Below are positions 25,128 through 33,396 of a DNA stretch of 47,082 nucleotides, one piece after another. A model generated the notes under the pieces. That model saw only the letters and a list, made by a program, of their open reading frames with translations. It was not told where the DNA came from and did no database searches. A program made the translations under genes and the position numbers. The stretch is from contig CAKVCP010000004.1 of assembly GCA_934725735.1 (NCBI GenBank), positions 1 to 47,082 on the forward strand, written 5' to 3'. The first letter of the stretch is position 1, and the number at the start of each line of letters is the position of its first letter. This stretch comes from an uncultured Thermoguttaceae bacterium. Lineage in GTDB: Bacteria > Planctomycetota > Planctomycetia > Pirellulales > Thermoguttaceae.

Positions 25128-25928
25128 TTACAAACGTCCCGTCCATCGCAAGAGCTGGCCGAAAAACTTCGCGTAATCGCTCCCGACTTCGATGAAGAGG
25201 CCGTCCCCGAGCTTGGCGGGTAGTTCCTGGAACACGCGCGGAACGCCCCAGTCGACCATGCCGCCGATCCAGTGGGGAGCGACGTCGGATGCGAACGCGG
25301 CGACGCGTCCTTCGCCGACGCTATCGACGACGAGGAAGGGGAAGGATTCGAGCAGTTTGACGGTAACGTCGGAGGAGTCGAGAGGCGCGCCGAGTTTTCC
25401 GACGGGACGAAGCCACGCCGTTTCCGTGCGGACTCCTTCGAGGAGAACTTGCGCGCCTTCTTTCGCTTCGAACGCGTTGAAACCGCCGACGCCGGGAGCG
25501 GTCGACCATGGGAGTCCGTCGACGATTGGATGCGAGTCGACGACGGGGCGCAAAAGGACGGGGGAGGAATAATTTCGTCGGTCGTCGGAGGACGCCATGA
25601 CGACGGGGAGGATCTGCGCAAGGGGCGTGTTGCGGTATTCCCCGAGTCGTCCGTAGTAGCTTTCCCAACCGCCGAGCATGAGGAGGCCGGAGCCTTTTTT
25701 AACGGCGTCGACGATATGTTCGAGCTGTCCCGGCTTGAAGGCCGCGACGGCGTAATCGCTCAGCGCGTATAGGGCGTAGCGCTTTGAGACGAAATCGTCG
25801 CTTGGGGCGACGCCGGAGTCGACGCGATCGAAGTCGATCCCCTGATTGGTCATGACGCCGCAGAGGTAGGCGGCGGCGCGAGTGGCGTCGTCGTCGCCTA
25901 GATAGCAAACTTTGTTAAGAAGTTCCAT
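25128..25928 (-). CDS. GATase1-like (putative glutamine amidotransferase fold) protein
   Basis: 266 residues resembling the GATase1_like family (class I amidotransferase fold without the usual triad). Features are KVCYLGDDDATRAAAYLCGVM at the start, SDYAVAAFKPGQLEHIVDAVKKGSGLLMLGGWESYYG, HPIVDGLPW and a final WGVPRVFQELPAKLGDGLFIEVGSDYAKFFGQLLRWTG. The position of the nucleophile cysteine is taken by LGGW, so amidotransferase activity is doubtful. Family members are often next to sugar-related genes. It starts 36 bp after the PIG-L gene and is probably in its operon. Confidence 0.75.
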   Translation of the reverse strand: MELLNKVCYLGDDDATRAAAYLCGVMTNQGIDFDRVDSGVAPSDDFVSKRYALYALSDYAVAAFKPGQLEHIVDAVKKGSGLLMLGGWESYYGRLGEYRNTPLAQILPVVMASSDDRRNYSSPVLLRPVVDSHPIVDGLPWSTAPGVGGFNAFEAKEGAQVLLEGVRTETAWLRPVGKLGAPLDSSDVTVKLLESFPFLVVDSVGEGRVAAFASDVAPHWIGGMVDWGVPRVFQELPAKLGDGLFIEVGSDYAKFFGQLLRWTGRL

Positions 25929-25964
25929 GATCGATTCTCCTGAGATTCGTTTAGGGGGCCGCGA

Positions 25965-26813
25965 TCAAGCGAGGCCTTGCGCGGCTTTCGCGAAGAGTTC
26001 TTTGCAGCGCGCGGGGACGAAGATGTCAAATTCACATTCGCGGATGAACTCTTCGACGCCGTTTTCGCGCTGAATCTTGATGGTGAGGTCGATCTGTTTC
26101 TGGCTCTTGTACTGGAGGATGCCGTCGATTTTCTTTTCGAAGAGGTCTTCGGAGACGCGCACGCGCAGTTGGGGAGGGGTGGTGAAGTTGCTGTAGGTGG
26201 CGTATTCGTAGATGGCGGGTATCTCGGGGATCGGTTCGCCGAGTTCGGGCCAGATGGAGCCCTGAGCGTGGAAGATGCTCATCATCGCCTCGGAGTTGGT
26301 AAACTTGTGGTCGGGATGGAGGTCGGTGATGGTGGGAACGAAGAGTCGAGTGGGTCTCGTCTTACGCATGAGCCAAACGAGGGAGTTGGTGACGCCCGCG
26401 CCGCCGGCGATCGCGGGGCCTTCGCCGGGCGCTCCGGTCGCGTGACGACGACCCGCTTGGAGGTTGAGAGAACCGTCGTCGTGGTTGAGGAAGAAGAGGT
26501 TTTCCTTGGGGAGTCCGAGGGCGCTGAAAGAGTTCGTACACTCTTCGCGGCGGACGTCGGCGATCGTTTCGCGTTCTTCGGGGGTGCAATATCCCATTTT
26601 TCCGTTGGTGACGACGCCCGCGAAGGTTTTGATTCCGCAGAAGAGGGAGGAAATGAAAGTGAGACCGCAACCGCAGATGATATCGTCGTCATGCGGGGAG
26701 AGGAAGAGCCAACGCTCTTCGTCGCCCTTCCAGTTCGGGAAGACGTCGCCGGGATTGGATGAGGTCAGCAAACCGTTGTCGCTACGACGATCGAATAAAA
26801 CAGTAGAGCCCAT
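25965..26813 (-). CDS. PIG-L family N-acetyl sugar deacetylase
   Basis: 282 residues of the LmbE/PIG-L zinc deacetylase fold. The metal motif is SPHDDDIICGCG and the second histidine motif is DLHPDHKFTN. FFLNHDDGSL and RREECTNSFSALGL are conserved family segments. Substrates of this family are N-acetylglucosamine-containing molecules (for example mycothiol or bacillithiol precursors, GPI-like sugars, chitobiose), so an amino-sugar substrate is expected; the exact one is not known. CAGGAGA precedes ATG 26813. It forms a likely operon with the GATase1-like gene, separated from the SIS gene by a terminator. Confidence 0.9.
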   Translation of the reverse strand: MGSTVLFDRRSDNGLLTSSNPGDVFPNWKGDEERWLFLSPHDDDIICGCGLTFISSLFCGIKTFAGVVTNGKMGYCTPEERETIADVRREECTNSFSALGLPKENLFFLNHDDGSLNLQAGRRHATGAPGEGPAIAGGAGVTNSLVWLMRKTRPTRLFVPTITDLHPDHKFTNSEAMMSIFHAQGSIWPELGEPIPEIPAIYEYATYSNFTTPPQLRVRVSEDLFEKKIDGILQYKSQKQIDLTIKIQRENGVEEFIRECEFDIFVPARCKELFAKAAQGLA

Positions 26814-26947
26814 AGTAAATCTCCTGCGCGAGTATCGCGCTCAAATATAAGACGAAACAATAGCAGACACAGGTGCGCGTGAAAGAACCGTTCGAGGGAA
26901 GAGAACGGTGAGACGAACGCGAGGCGATTAGACCGCGCGTCCGAGAA

Positions 26948-26977
26948 TTAGCTAAAGCTAACGACTTGTTAGTCGTT
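26948..26977. repeat. Two adjacent small hairpins upstream of the PIG-L gene
   Basis: TTAGC-TAAA-GCTAA (26948-26961) and AACGAC-TTGTTA-GTCGTT (26960-26977) share two bases, so only one can fully form. They sit about 135 nt before the PIG-L start, just after the SIS terminator. Confidence 0.45.
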
Positions 26978-26991
26978 TCTAACACCGGCGT

Positions 26992-27030
26992 ATAAAAAAA
27001 CGTCCCCGCCATGCTCGCGCAAGGCAGGGG
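26992..27030 (-). terminator. Terminator after the SIS gene
   Basis: On the minus strand CCCCTGCC pairs with GGCGGGG (one bulge, 27004-27030) around a 12-nt loop. A T7 run follows after ACG. Confidence 0.78.
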
Positions 27031-27061
27031 CTAGCCCTTAGCGCCGTGTGTTAGCGTTGAA

Positions 27062-28081
27062 TCAGCCTTCGAATTCGTTGCCGATCTTGCGCGCGCGTTC
27101 CGGTTTGTCGAGATTCACGCCAAGAGCGATACCGGTTTGAACGAGGAGGTTCCAACCCGCGACAAGTTGGAGGTAGGGGCCGAAACCGCAAACCTTCGGA
27201 AGCTTGATCGTCGGGAAGATCGTGTCTTCGGAGGAGATCGCGACCACGTTCACGCCCGCGCGACCCTCGATGAGTTCCTTAATCTTAGCGCATTCGCTCG
27301 GGAACGGCTCGATAAGAACGCACGTTTCGCCCTTGCGCATGACTTCTTCGACGCCGTGAAGGAGGTAGGTGCCTTCGAGGTAATCGCTCTTTTTGCGCGT
27401 GATTTCGTTCGTTTTGAGGGTGAGTTCTTCGGCGGCGCCGTTGTTGCGACCGGCGAAGTAGAGTTGAGGAGCGTCGGCGAGCGCCTTGACGATGGAAGGA
27501 TCGAGTTCCGTTTCCATGACCTGCTTCATCGCTTCGGCGGCTTCCTTCGCCTTGCAAGCGCAAGAAGAGCATCCGACGAGGTTGCCGATGATCGCTTTGT
27601 AGACGAGCGCTTGTTCGACGACGCTCTTCGTCGCGGCGACCGCGTCTTCCTTACCGCAGGAAAGGAGAACCGTTTCTTCCGTCACGTCGAAGATTTTCGT
27701 GCCCGCGTTCGCGGTGACGCCGACGAGACGCTTGTGACCGGCGTCTTTGAGGTTCTTCAGAAGCGCGATGATTTCTTTCGTCTGACCGCTGTTGGACGCG
27801 CCGCAAACGACCCAGTTCGAAAGGTCGTATTCCGCCGCCTGGAAGCTTCCTTCCGTCGCCGCGGAGATCGCAAGTCCGCGACGCATGACTTCGTTGATGA
27901 AGCTCTTCGCCGGGAAGATACGGCTGGATCCTTCGCCCGTGAGGAAGATGCGACCGGTCTTGCGAACCATGTCGGCGATCGGCTTAACCTGCGCGAAGTC
28001 GAAATTCGCGACGACTTCGGACGTTTCAAGCATTTCCTTAACGAGGGCGAAATTCTTGTACTTGGAATCGGTCAAATTCAT
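27062..28081 (-). CDS. SIS-domain sugar isomerase (AgaS/GlmS-isomerase-like)
   Basis: 339 residues with two SIS halves: IFLTGEGSSRIFPAKSF and VVCGASNSGQTKEIIALL in the first, LYFAGRNNGAAEELTLKTNEI in the second. The C-terminus has the ERARKIGNEFEG type ending. Such proteins isomerise or deaminate amino-sugar phosphates in the cytoplasm. A Cys-rich CSSCACKAKEAAEA linker between the halves is unusual. It overlaps a small upstream ORF by 4 bp (ATGA), and a terminator follows. With the PIG-L deacetylase and phosphofructokinase on the same strand it could convert amino-sugar phosphates to fructose 6-phosphate (inference). Confidence 0.88.
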   Translation of the reverse strand: MNLTDSKYKNFALVKEMLETSEVVANFDFAQVKPIADMVRKTGRIFLTGEGSSRIFPAKSFINEVMRRGLAISAATEGSFQAAEYDLSNWVVCGASNSGQTKEIIALLKNLKDAGHKRLVGVTANAGTKIFDVTEETVLLSCGKEDAVAATKSVVEQALVYKAIIGNLVGCSSCACKAKEAAEAMKQVMETELDPSIVKALADAPQLYFAGRNNGAAEELTLKTNEITRKKSDYLEGTYLLHGVEEVMRKGETCVLIEPFPSECAKIKELIEGRAGVNVVAISSEDTIFPTIKLPKVCGFGPYLQLVAGWNLLVQTGIALGVNLDKPERARKIGNEFEG

Positions 28082-28278
28082 TCTATCTCAAACTCCCGCG
28101 CGTCGAGAACGCGCAATAAGTTGCACGGCGAGAACGTGACGTCGCGCGCAAACGCTTCGTCTTCCCGCGTTCTATATACGTAAGGACTACGCTTATCATA
28201 ACGAAACGCGCCCTTATTTTCAATAGGTTCCCACTTTTTTTTACTTTTTCCTGAAATATATTTCTCATTATCGTACAA
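28078..28278 (-). CDS. Small ORF translationally coupled to the SIS gene
   Basis: 66 codons from TTG 28278. The C-terminal two thirds (PIENKGAFRYDKRSPYVYRTREDEAFARDVTF-type sequence) has the GC-rich third positions of real genes here, and the stop overlaps the SIS start as ATGA. The N-terminal third is AT-rich with an A8 run on the minus strand (28235-28242). ATG 28268 is in another frame (61 codons), and a one-base slip at the A8 would join it to this frame. No ribosome site is clear. No family is recognised, and no membrane helix is present. Confidence 0.45.
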   Translation of the reverse strand: MYDNEKYISGKSKKKWEPIENKGAFRYDKRSPYVYRTREDEAFARDVTFSPCNLLRVLDAREFEIE

Positions 28279-28360
28279 AAAAAACGAAGGAACGAAAGAC
28301 CTTTTTAAAATTATCTTTACAACTTAGATTTTCTAGCTTGTTTAAATTATTTATATTAAA

Positions 28361-28389
28361 ACTTTAGCGATTTTTCCGAACTTTTTCAA
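28361..28389 (-). promoter_or_regulatory. Possible promoter of the small ORF and SIS gene
   Basis: On the minus strand: TTGAAA (28384-28389), a 17-bp spacer, TAAAGT (28361-28366), within a very AT-rich intergenic stretch that also holds the unassigned plus-strand promoter of the autotransporter gene. Confidence 0.45.
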
Positions 28390-28545
28390 AAAAAATAAAA
28401 AATCGTCTTTACGTAGCCCCCCCGCATTGTCAATACTGCGCAAACAAGCCCTGATGGATTGGGGCGTAGGCGAGCGTCATGGAGACGCTTGAGGTTGGGC
28501 GCGGCGCGCGGTATCGTCGCGCGTCAGAGCAAAGGATTGTGCGTC

Positions 28546-31266
28546 ATGGGACGAAAGAACGTTACGAACAGGACAAAAGCGCAGAACAAGTTAGCGGAAT
28601 TTTCCACAAAGACTCGACGTCGCGAAGCGTTTCGACGAGGAATTCGCCTTCTCTTCGCGACGGGAGCTATTGCGCTCGCCTTTGTCGCCTCTCCAGCCTT
28701 TGCCCAGACGTCGGACTCCCAGCTAACGATCGACGCCAACAAGAAAGCGTCGACGATTGACGACAATGTGACCTCGGTCGTTTTTAACGGCGCGTATTCT
28801 CTCACTCTCATCAACGGTCAGACGTTAAGGCCCGTCTTTCTCTCGCGCGAACCGGGCGCCAAGTTAATCTTAGGAGACACGGCGAAGGCGCAGACCTGGA
28901 CGATTTCCGGAAACAGCCCGTCGTGGAACGGCGAACTCTCGCTGTTGGAAGGACATACGCTCAGCGTTGCGACCGGTTCCGCCAATCCATTGGGGGCGTA
29001 TTCGGAGACGAACGCGGGTTCTTTTGCGACGACGTCCCTCTACTCGGGAGCGACGCTGGATCTTGCGACGATCAAGGCCGCAGACGGGTCGTCTGTGTCG
29101 AGCGAAACGAAGATTGGGCGCCTTACGACGGCGAGTAGTTCGTCGTCGAGTTCGACAGCGGACGCCGTCGTTTCCGTGGGCAGAGGGCGCAACCTCCTTG
29201 TGGAAAACGGGCTCGAGGTTGATTCGAAAGTCGGACTCACGAAGAAGGGCGAGGGCGTGATGACGGTTGTCGCCAACGGTTCGGCGGTCATCGACGGGGT
29301 CGAAGGGGGCGGATATACGCCGATCGCGCTTGGCAGACTCAAGGTGAGCGAAGGAACGTTCCGCGTCGCCGACGGTTCCGCGAAGGTTAGCTCCGTTGGG
29401 ATGAAGGTCGACAGCGTCGTTTTAGGAAAAAATAGCGTTTTGGATATCTACAACGTCGGAGCGATCGACCTTGGAGGAACCTCGGGCGACGTCGTTTTCG
29501 ACGCGCAAGACGGTTCGAGCGTCAGGCTTTACGTCGGCGCGGAGTCCTCCACGAGTTACAACGCGAAAGTCTTCAACACGTACATGCAGCTCGGCAAGAC
29601 GACCCTCGACGTCGTTTCGGAGATTCCCGGCGCGTACGCTCCGGAGTCCCTCGTCGCGTTCTCGGCGAAAGACGTCGGCCAGGTCTCTTACGACGCCGAC
29701 GCGCTCACGATCAAAGACAACATTCTCGGAAAGAATTACGTCGTCGACAAATCGACGTCGACTGCGGAAGAGATCGTTTTGAAGCTCGTCGACTCGGAGA
29801 AGTTCGATTCGTCGAAGCTTGACGGGAACGCCTCGTCGATCGCCAAATCGATCGACCGACTCATCGCCTCGGGGAAATATACCGACGCGGAGTATAAGAT
29901 CCTCGCGGATATGGAAAGCAACATTGGGAATATCGACTACAACTACCTTGGGGGCGAGACGTACGCGTCGGCGGTCGGTTTTCACTACATGAATTCGTTG
30001 ATGGCGCAGCAGGCGCTCTTCTCGCAGCTGCGCAACAACTCTCTGGTCGCGTATTCCGAGACGGGCGCGTCCGCCGTGTCGCCGATGGATTACGACGCGG
30101 GGCGCGTGAACACGCAGCAGAGCTATCCGGTGACGTACGGGGGCGCGGCGCAGGGGAACTTCGACCAGGGACCCCTTTATTACAACACGGACACGAATTC
30201 TTACGCTCCGGGCGTCGTTCCGACTCAGCAGCAGTATATGCAGCAGCAATACCTGCAGCAAGGGACGCAGCCTTCGGCGACGGGCGTACAGTACATGAAC
30301 GGGATCTACAACGGGGAAACGATCGGCGGATACGGCGCGCCGGATAGTTACGGGACGTGGACGGGTCGTCGTCAGTATTCGACGCTTCGCGGACAGGCGG
30401 CGCAGTACGGTGATCCGGGGACGTTGATCTACTCGGCGTGGGCTCAGGCTTACGGCGCCGGATTGCAAGCGAAGGAGCATAAGCAGTACTTAGGGTACGA
30501 CGGAAATCAAGGGGGCGTTTTCACGGGTCTCGATCTTTTCGGATCGTGCGACTGTCGTTTCGGGGCGTATTTTGGTTACGAACGCGACGACTTCAAGGGA
30601 AGCGATTACCTTGGGGAACTGAAGCAGAACACGTATCAATTCGGTCTGTATCATCAGTTTGGGGACGAGAACGTCTACACGATCGGCACGATCCGCGGCG
30701 GCTACGAGAGTACGGAAGGGACGCGTTGGTCGAAGTATCTTGCGCAGACGCAAGCGGTTAAGGCGGAATACGACGGATATTTCGCGGGCGCGACGTTGGA
30801 ACGCGGAATCAACTTGAAGGCGAGTCCCTTCACCTTCTCGCCCTATGCTCAACTCGACTACAACTACTATGTGCGCGATAAGTTTACGGAAAAAGGGGGC
30901 GATTGGGCGTACGCGTTGGAAGTCGGACGTTCTGATTATCACAGCTTGCGAGGCCAGCTCGGCGCGCGGCTTGTGCTCGACATGTACCCCGGTTCTCAGC
31001 AGTTCAGAATTATCGCCAACGGCGCGTACATTCACGAATTTCTGGACGCGGTTTACGGGCAGACGAGCGCCAAGTTTACGGGGCTCTCGACGTCGACGGG
31101 GTTCAGTATTTACGGAAATAGTTTAGGGCGCGATTGGGCGCTGGTAGGACTCGGGGCGGAGTGGATTCCCATTCCGGCGTTGAATCTTTTCGTCAAAGGG
31201 GACTACGTCGTCAACAAGTACGTGGATAATCCCGGCGGTTCGGCGGGTTTAAAGTATCGCTGGTAA
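28546..31266 (+). CDS. Autotransporter-type outer-membrane beta-barrel protein
   Basis: 906 residues. A long basic start (KNVTNRTKAQNKLAEF, then RRREAFRRG) precedes a signal core ending ASPAFAQ. The passenger (about residues 40-560) is Ser/Thr/Gly/Val-rich with beta-helix-like repeats such as GATLDLATIKAADGSSV and GTFRVADGSAKV. A Gln/Tyr/Pro-rich linker follows (residues about 570-620). The C-terminal 290 residues are an autotransporter barrel with alternating strands (FGAYFGYERDDF, FSPYAQLDYNYYV, WALVGLGAEWIPI) and a terminal aromatic residue (KYRW). The frame opens at 28459; ATG 28546 was chosen for AAAGGA upstream and the fit of the signal. Probable surface protein; no protease or adhesin motif is recognised. 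Confidence 0.85.
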   Translation: MGRKNVTNRTKAQNKLAEFSTKTRRREAFRRGIRLLFATGAIALAFVASPAFAQTSDSQLTIDANKKASTIDDNVTSVVFNGAYSLTLINGQTLRPVFLSREPGAKLILGDTAKAQTWTISGNSPSWNGELSLLEGHTLSVATGSANPLGAYSETNAGSFATTSLYSGATLDLATIKAADGSSVSSETKIGRLTTASSSSSSSTADAVVSVGRGRNLLVENGLEVDSKVGLTKKGEGVMTVVANGSAVIDGVEGGGYTPIALGRLKVSEGTFRVADGSAKVSSVGMKVDSVVLGKNSVLDIYNVGAIDLGGTSGDVVFDAQDGSSVRLYVGAESSTSYNAKVFNTYMQLGKTTLDVVSEIPGAYAPESLVAFSAKDVGQVSYDADALTIKDNILGKNYVVDKSTSTAEEIVLKLVDSEKFDSSKLDGNASSIAKSIDRLIASGKYTDAEYKILADMESNIGNIDYNYLGGETYASAVGFHYMNSLMAQQALFSQLRNNSLVAYSETGASAVSPMDYDAGRVNTQQSYPVTYGGAAQGNFDQGPLYYNTDTNSYAPGVVPTQQQYMQQQYLQQGTQPSATGVQYMNGIYNGETIGGYGAPDSYGTWTGRRQYSTLRGQAAQYGDPGTLIYSAWAQAYGAGLQAKEHKQYLGYDGNQGGVFTGLDLFGSCDCRFGAYFGYERDDFKGSDYLGELKQNTYQFGLYHQFGDENVYTIGTIRGGYESTEGTRWSKYLAQTQAVKAEYDGYFAGATLERGINLKASPFTFSPYAQLDYNYYVRDKFTEKGGDWAYALEVGRSDYHSLRGQLGARLVLDMYPGSQQFRIIANGAYIHEFLDAVYGQTSAKFTGLSTSTGFSIYGNSLGRDWALVGLGAEWIPIPALNLFVKGDYVVNKYVDNPGGSAGLKYRW

Positions 31267-31332
31267 CGGCGATAGGTAAGCGCGAAGAAGATACGAACAA
31301 CGACTCTTTTAGTAAAATTGGCTAAAACACCT

Positions 31333-31632
31333 ATGTCTTCATTCCTTGAATTTGATTACTCTATCGTGAGAGCTTGCTTGAATAACGAGCGTTATTCGTG
31401 GGAAGATTTTGTGGATCGTTTCATGGATTTGACGCTTCACGTGATCGAGCACACGGCGGCGCGACGCGGCAAGACGATCGACGAGCCGGAGAAGATCGAG
31501 CTGTGCGAAGCGATTTTTCGCGCGTATCGTTACAACAACTACCAGCTTCTTCGAGAATTTTCCTTCAAGAGTTCGGTATCGGCGTATTTAACGGTCGTCG
31601 CGCGCAGAATCGCGTGCGCGTTAATGGCGTGA
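31333..31632 (+). CDS. Stand-alone sigma-70 region-2-like protein
   Basis: 99 residues, cytoplasmic. YSWEDFVDRFMDLTLHVIEHTA followed by LCEAIFRAYRYNNYQLLREF and KSSVSAYLTVVARRIACALM resembles region 2 of ECF-type sigma factors in planctomycetes (recognition of polymerase and the -10). Region 4 (-35 recognition) is absent, and the stop comes right after region 2. It may be a short member of a planctomycete family, an anti-sigma-like decoy, or a truncated factor. The frame opens at TTG 31318; ATG 31333 is preferred though its ribosome site is poor. It follows the autotransporter gene by 66 bp without a visible terminator. Confidence 0.65.
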   Translation: MSSFLEFDYSIVRACLNNERYSWEDFVDRFMDLTLHVIEHTAARRGKTIDEPEKIELCEAIFRAYRYNNYQLLREFSFKSSVSAYLTVVARRIACALMA

Positions 31633-31645
31633 CAACGCGCTCCCC

Positions 31646-31673
31646 TTGCGCCGTCTTAGCGTTGTGTTACAAT
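31646..31673 (+). promoter_or_regulatory. Promoter of guaB
   Basis: TTGCGC (31646-31651), a 16-bp spacer, TACAAT (31668-31673). It leaves a leader of about 110 nt before guaB. Confidence 0.6.
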
Positions 31674-31745
31674 GCGGGGCTATAATTACGAATATGTTAA
31701 GGCGAGCGACGCGCGATTGAAGGCGACGCGTAGAGCTCGGGGCGA

Positions 31746-31763
31746 GACGCGCGCCCGCGCGTC
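31746..31763. repeat. GC-rich inverted repeat in the guaB leader
   Basis: GACGCGCG and CGCGCGTC are perfect 8-bp inverted copies separated by CC, ending 25 nt before the guaB start codon. No T-run follows, so it is not a terminator; an effect on ribosome access is possible. Confidence 0.5.
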
Positions 31764-31788
31764 GTAGGCGAAGATTTGCGAGGTTATT

Positions 31789-33270
31789 ATGCTTAATCCT
31801 GAAGACTTGAAGGAAACCGCCGTTACGTACGACGACGTCTTGCTCGTTCCGCAATATAGCGAGGTCGTCCCTTCCTCCGTGAGTTTGGAGACGCGTTTAA
31901 CCAAGCGGATCGCGCTCAACATTCCTCTCATGAGCGCGCCGATGGACACGGTGACGGAAGCGAAGATGGCGATCGCCTTAGCGCGCGAGGGGGGCGTCGG
32001 CGTCATTCACAAGAATCTCAAGCCGGAGGAGCAAGCGCGTCAAGTGCAGTTGGTGAAACGTTCCTCCAACGGGGTCATAGAGAACCCGGTCACGGTGACG
32101 CGCGACGTTAAGATTCGCGAAGTTCGTTCGCTCATGGACGCGAACAACATCAGCGGAATTCCCGTCGTCGAAGAAGACGGCACCTTGGAAGGAATCGTGA
32201 CGCGTCGCGACTTACGTTTCGTCGACAAATCGCAAGAAGACGATCCCGTCGCGAGCGTGATGACGTGGGAAGGGCTCGTGCGCCGCAGCGGCGAGATGGA
32301 CTTGCAACGCGCGGAACGCGTTTTGCGTCAGAGCAAGGTTGAGAAGCTCCTTCTCGTCGACGATAATGAGAAGCTCACCGGCCTCGTGACGATTCGCGAC
32401 GTCGATTTGTACTATCGCTATCCCTCCGCGTGTCGCGACTCGAAGGGTCGTTTGCGCGTCGGCGCGTCCGTTGGCGTGCGCGATTTTGACCGCGTTGAAA
32501 AGCTTATTGAGGAGCACGTCGACTTCATTATCGTCGACAGCGCTCACGGACATTCGAAGAACGTGATCGATACGGTTTCGGAGATTAAGAAGCGCTGGGA
32601 CGTCGACGTCATCGCGGGTAACGTGGCGACGTACGACGGGGCGAAAGCGCTGATAGACGCGGGCGCGGACGCGGTGAAGGTCGGGATCGGGCCGGGCTCG
32701 ATTTGCACGACGCGCGTCGTTTCCGGCGTCGGGATGCCGCAGCTTACCGCGATTAGCGAAGGGGTTCGCGCGGCGGAGCCGTCCGGAATTCCGATCATCG
32801 CCGACGGTGGAATTCGCTTCTCAGGGGACGTCGTCAAAGCGCTTGGCGCGGGGGCGAGCGTCGTCATGTTGGGAAGTCTTTTCGCGGGTTGCGACGAAGC
32901 GCCGGGCGAACTCGTCTTCTCGCAAGGACGCGCCTTCAAGGCGTATCGCGGCATGGGCTCTTTGGGCGCCATGAAGCGCGGATCAAGCGATCGTTATTTC
33001 CAGAAGGACAAGCCTGCGGACAAACTTGTTCCCGAAGGCGTGGAAGGACGCGTGCCTTACAAGGGAGCGGTCGGACCCTACGTCTACCAGTTGGTCGGCG
33101 GTATTCGTTCGGGAATGGGATATTGCGGCGCGGCGACGGTCGACATTCTTCGTCATACGGCGAAGTTCACGCGCATTTCCTCCGCGACGCTTCGCGAGAA
33201 TCATCCGCACGACATCTCAATCACGAGCGAGGCGCCGAACTATTCGCCGAGTTGCGATTTTGGCGCTTGA
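31789..33270 (+). CDS. guaB: Inosine-5'-monophosphate dehydrogenase
   Basis: 493 residues. It oxidises IMP to XMP with NAD+, the committed step of guanine nucleotide synthesis. The catalytic barrel starts with YDDVLLVPQYSEVVPS, a CBS pair (about residues 95-220: VTRDVKIREVRSLMDANNISGIPVVEEDG and KVEKLLLVDDNEKLTGLVT) is inserted, and the barrel resumes at RLRVGASVGV. The active-site loop GPGSICTTR carries the catalytic cysteine (about residue 306), and the flap has YRGMGSLGAMK. GCGAGGTTATT precedes ATG 31789. It has its own promoter; guaA is not adjacent. Confidence 0.97.
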   Translation: MLNPEDLKETAVTYDDVLLVPQYSEVVPSSVSLETRLTKRIALNIPLMSAPMDTVTEAKMAIALAREGGVGVIHKNLKPEEQARQVQLVKRSSNGVIENPVTVTRDVKIREVRSLMDANNISGIPVVEEDGTLEGIVTRRDLRFVDKSQEDDPVASVMTWEGLVRRSGEMDLQRAERVLRQSKVEKLLLVDDNEKLTGLVTIRDVDLYYRYPSACRDSKGRLRVGASVGVRDFDRVEKLIEEHVDFIIVDSAHGHSKNVIDTVSEIKKRWDVDVIAGNVATYDGAKALIDAGADAVKVGIGPGSICTTRVVSGVGMPQLTAISEGVRAAEPSGIPIIADGGIRFSGDVVKALGAGASVVMLGSLFAGCDEAPGELVFSQGRAFKAYRGMGSLGAMKRGSSDRYFQKDKPADKLVPEGVEGRVPYKGAVGPYVYQLVGGIRSGMGYCGAATVDILRHTAKFTRISSATLRENHPHDISITSEAPNYSPSCDFGA

Positions 33271-33396
33271 CGCGGACTTCAAATTTGATTACTAAATAAA
33301 GGCTATTCGATATCGATCTGCGGACGCGCGCGTTCGCAGGTCGGCGCCCTTTCATGGACGAAAGGTCGCGTTCATCCTTCAGCAGGAGGCTTTTTC

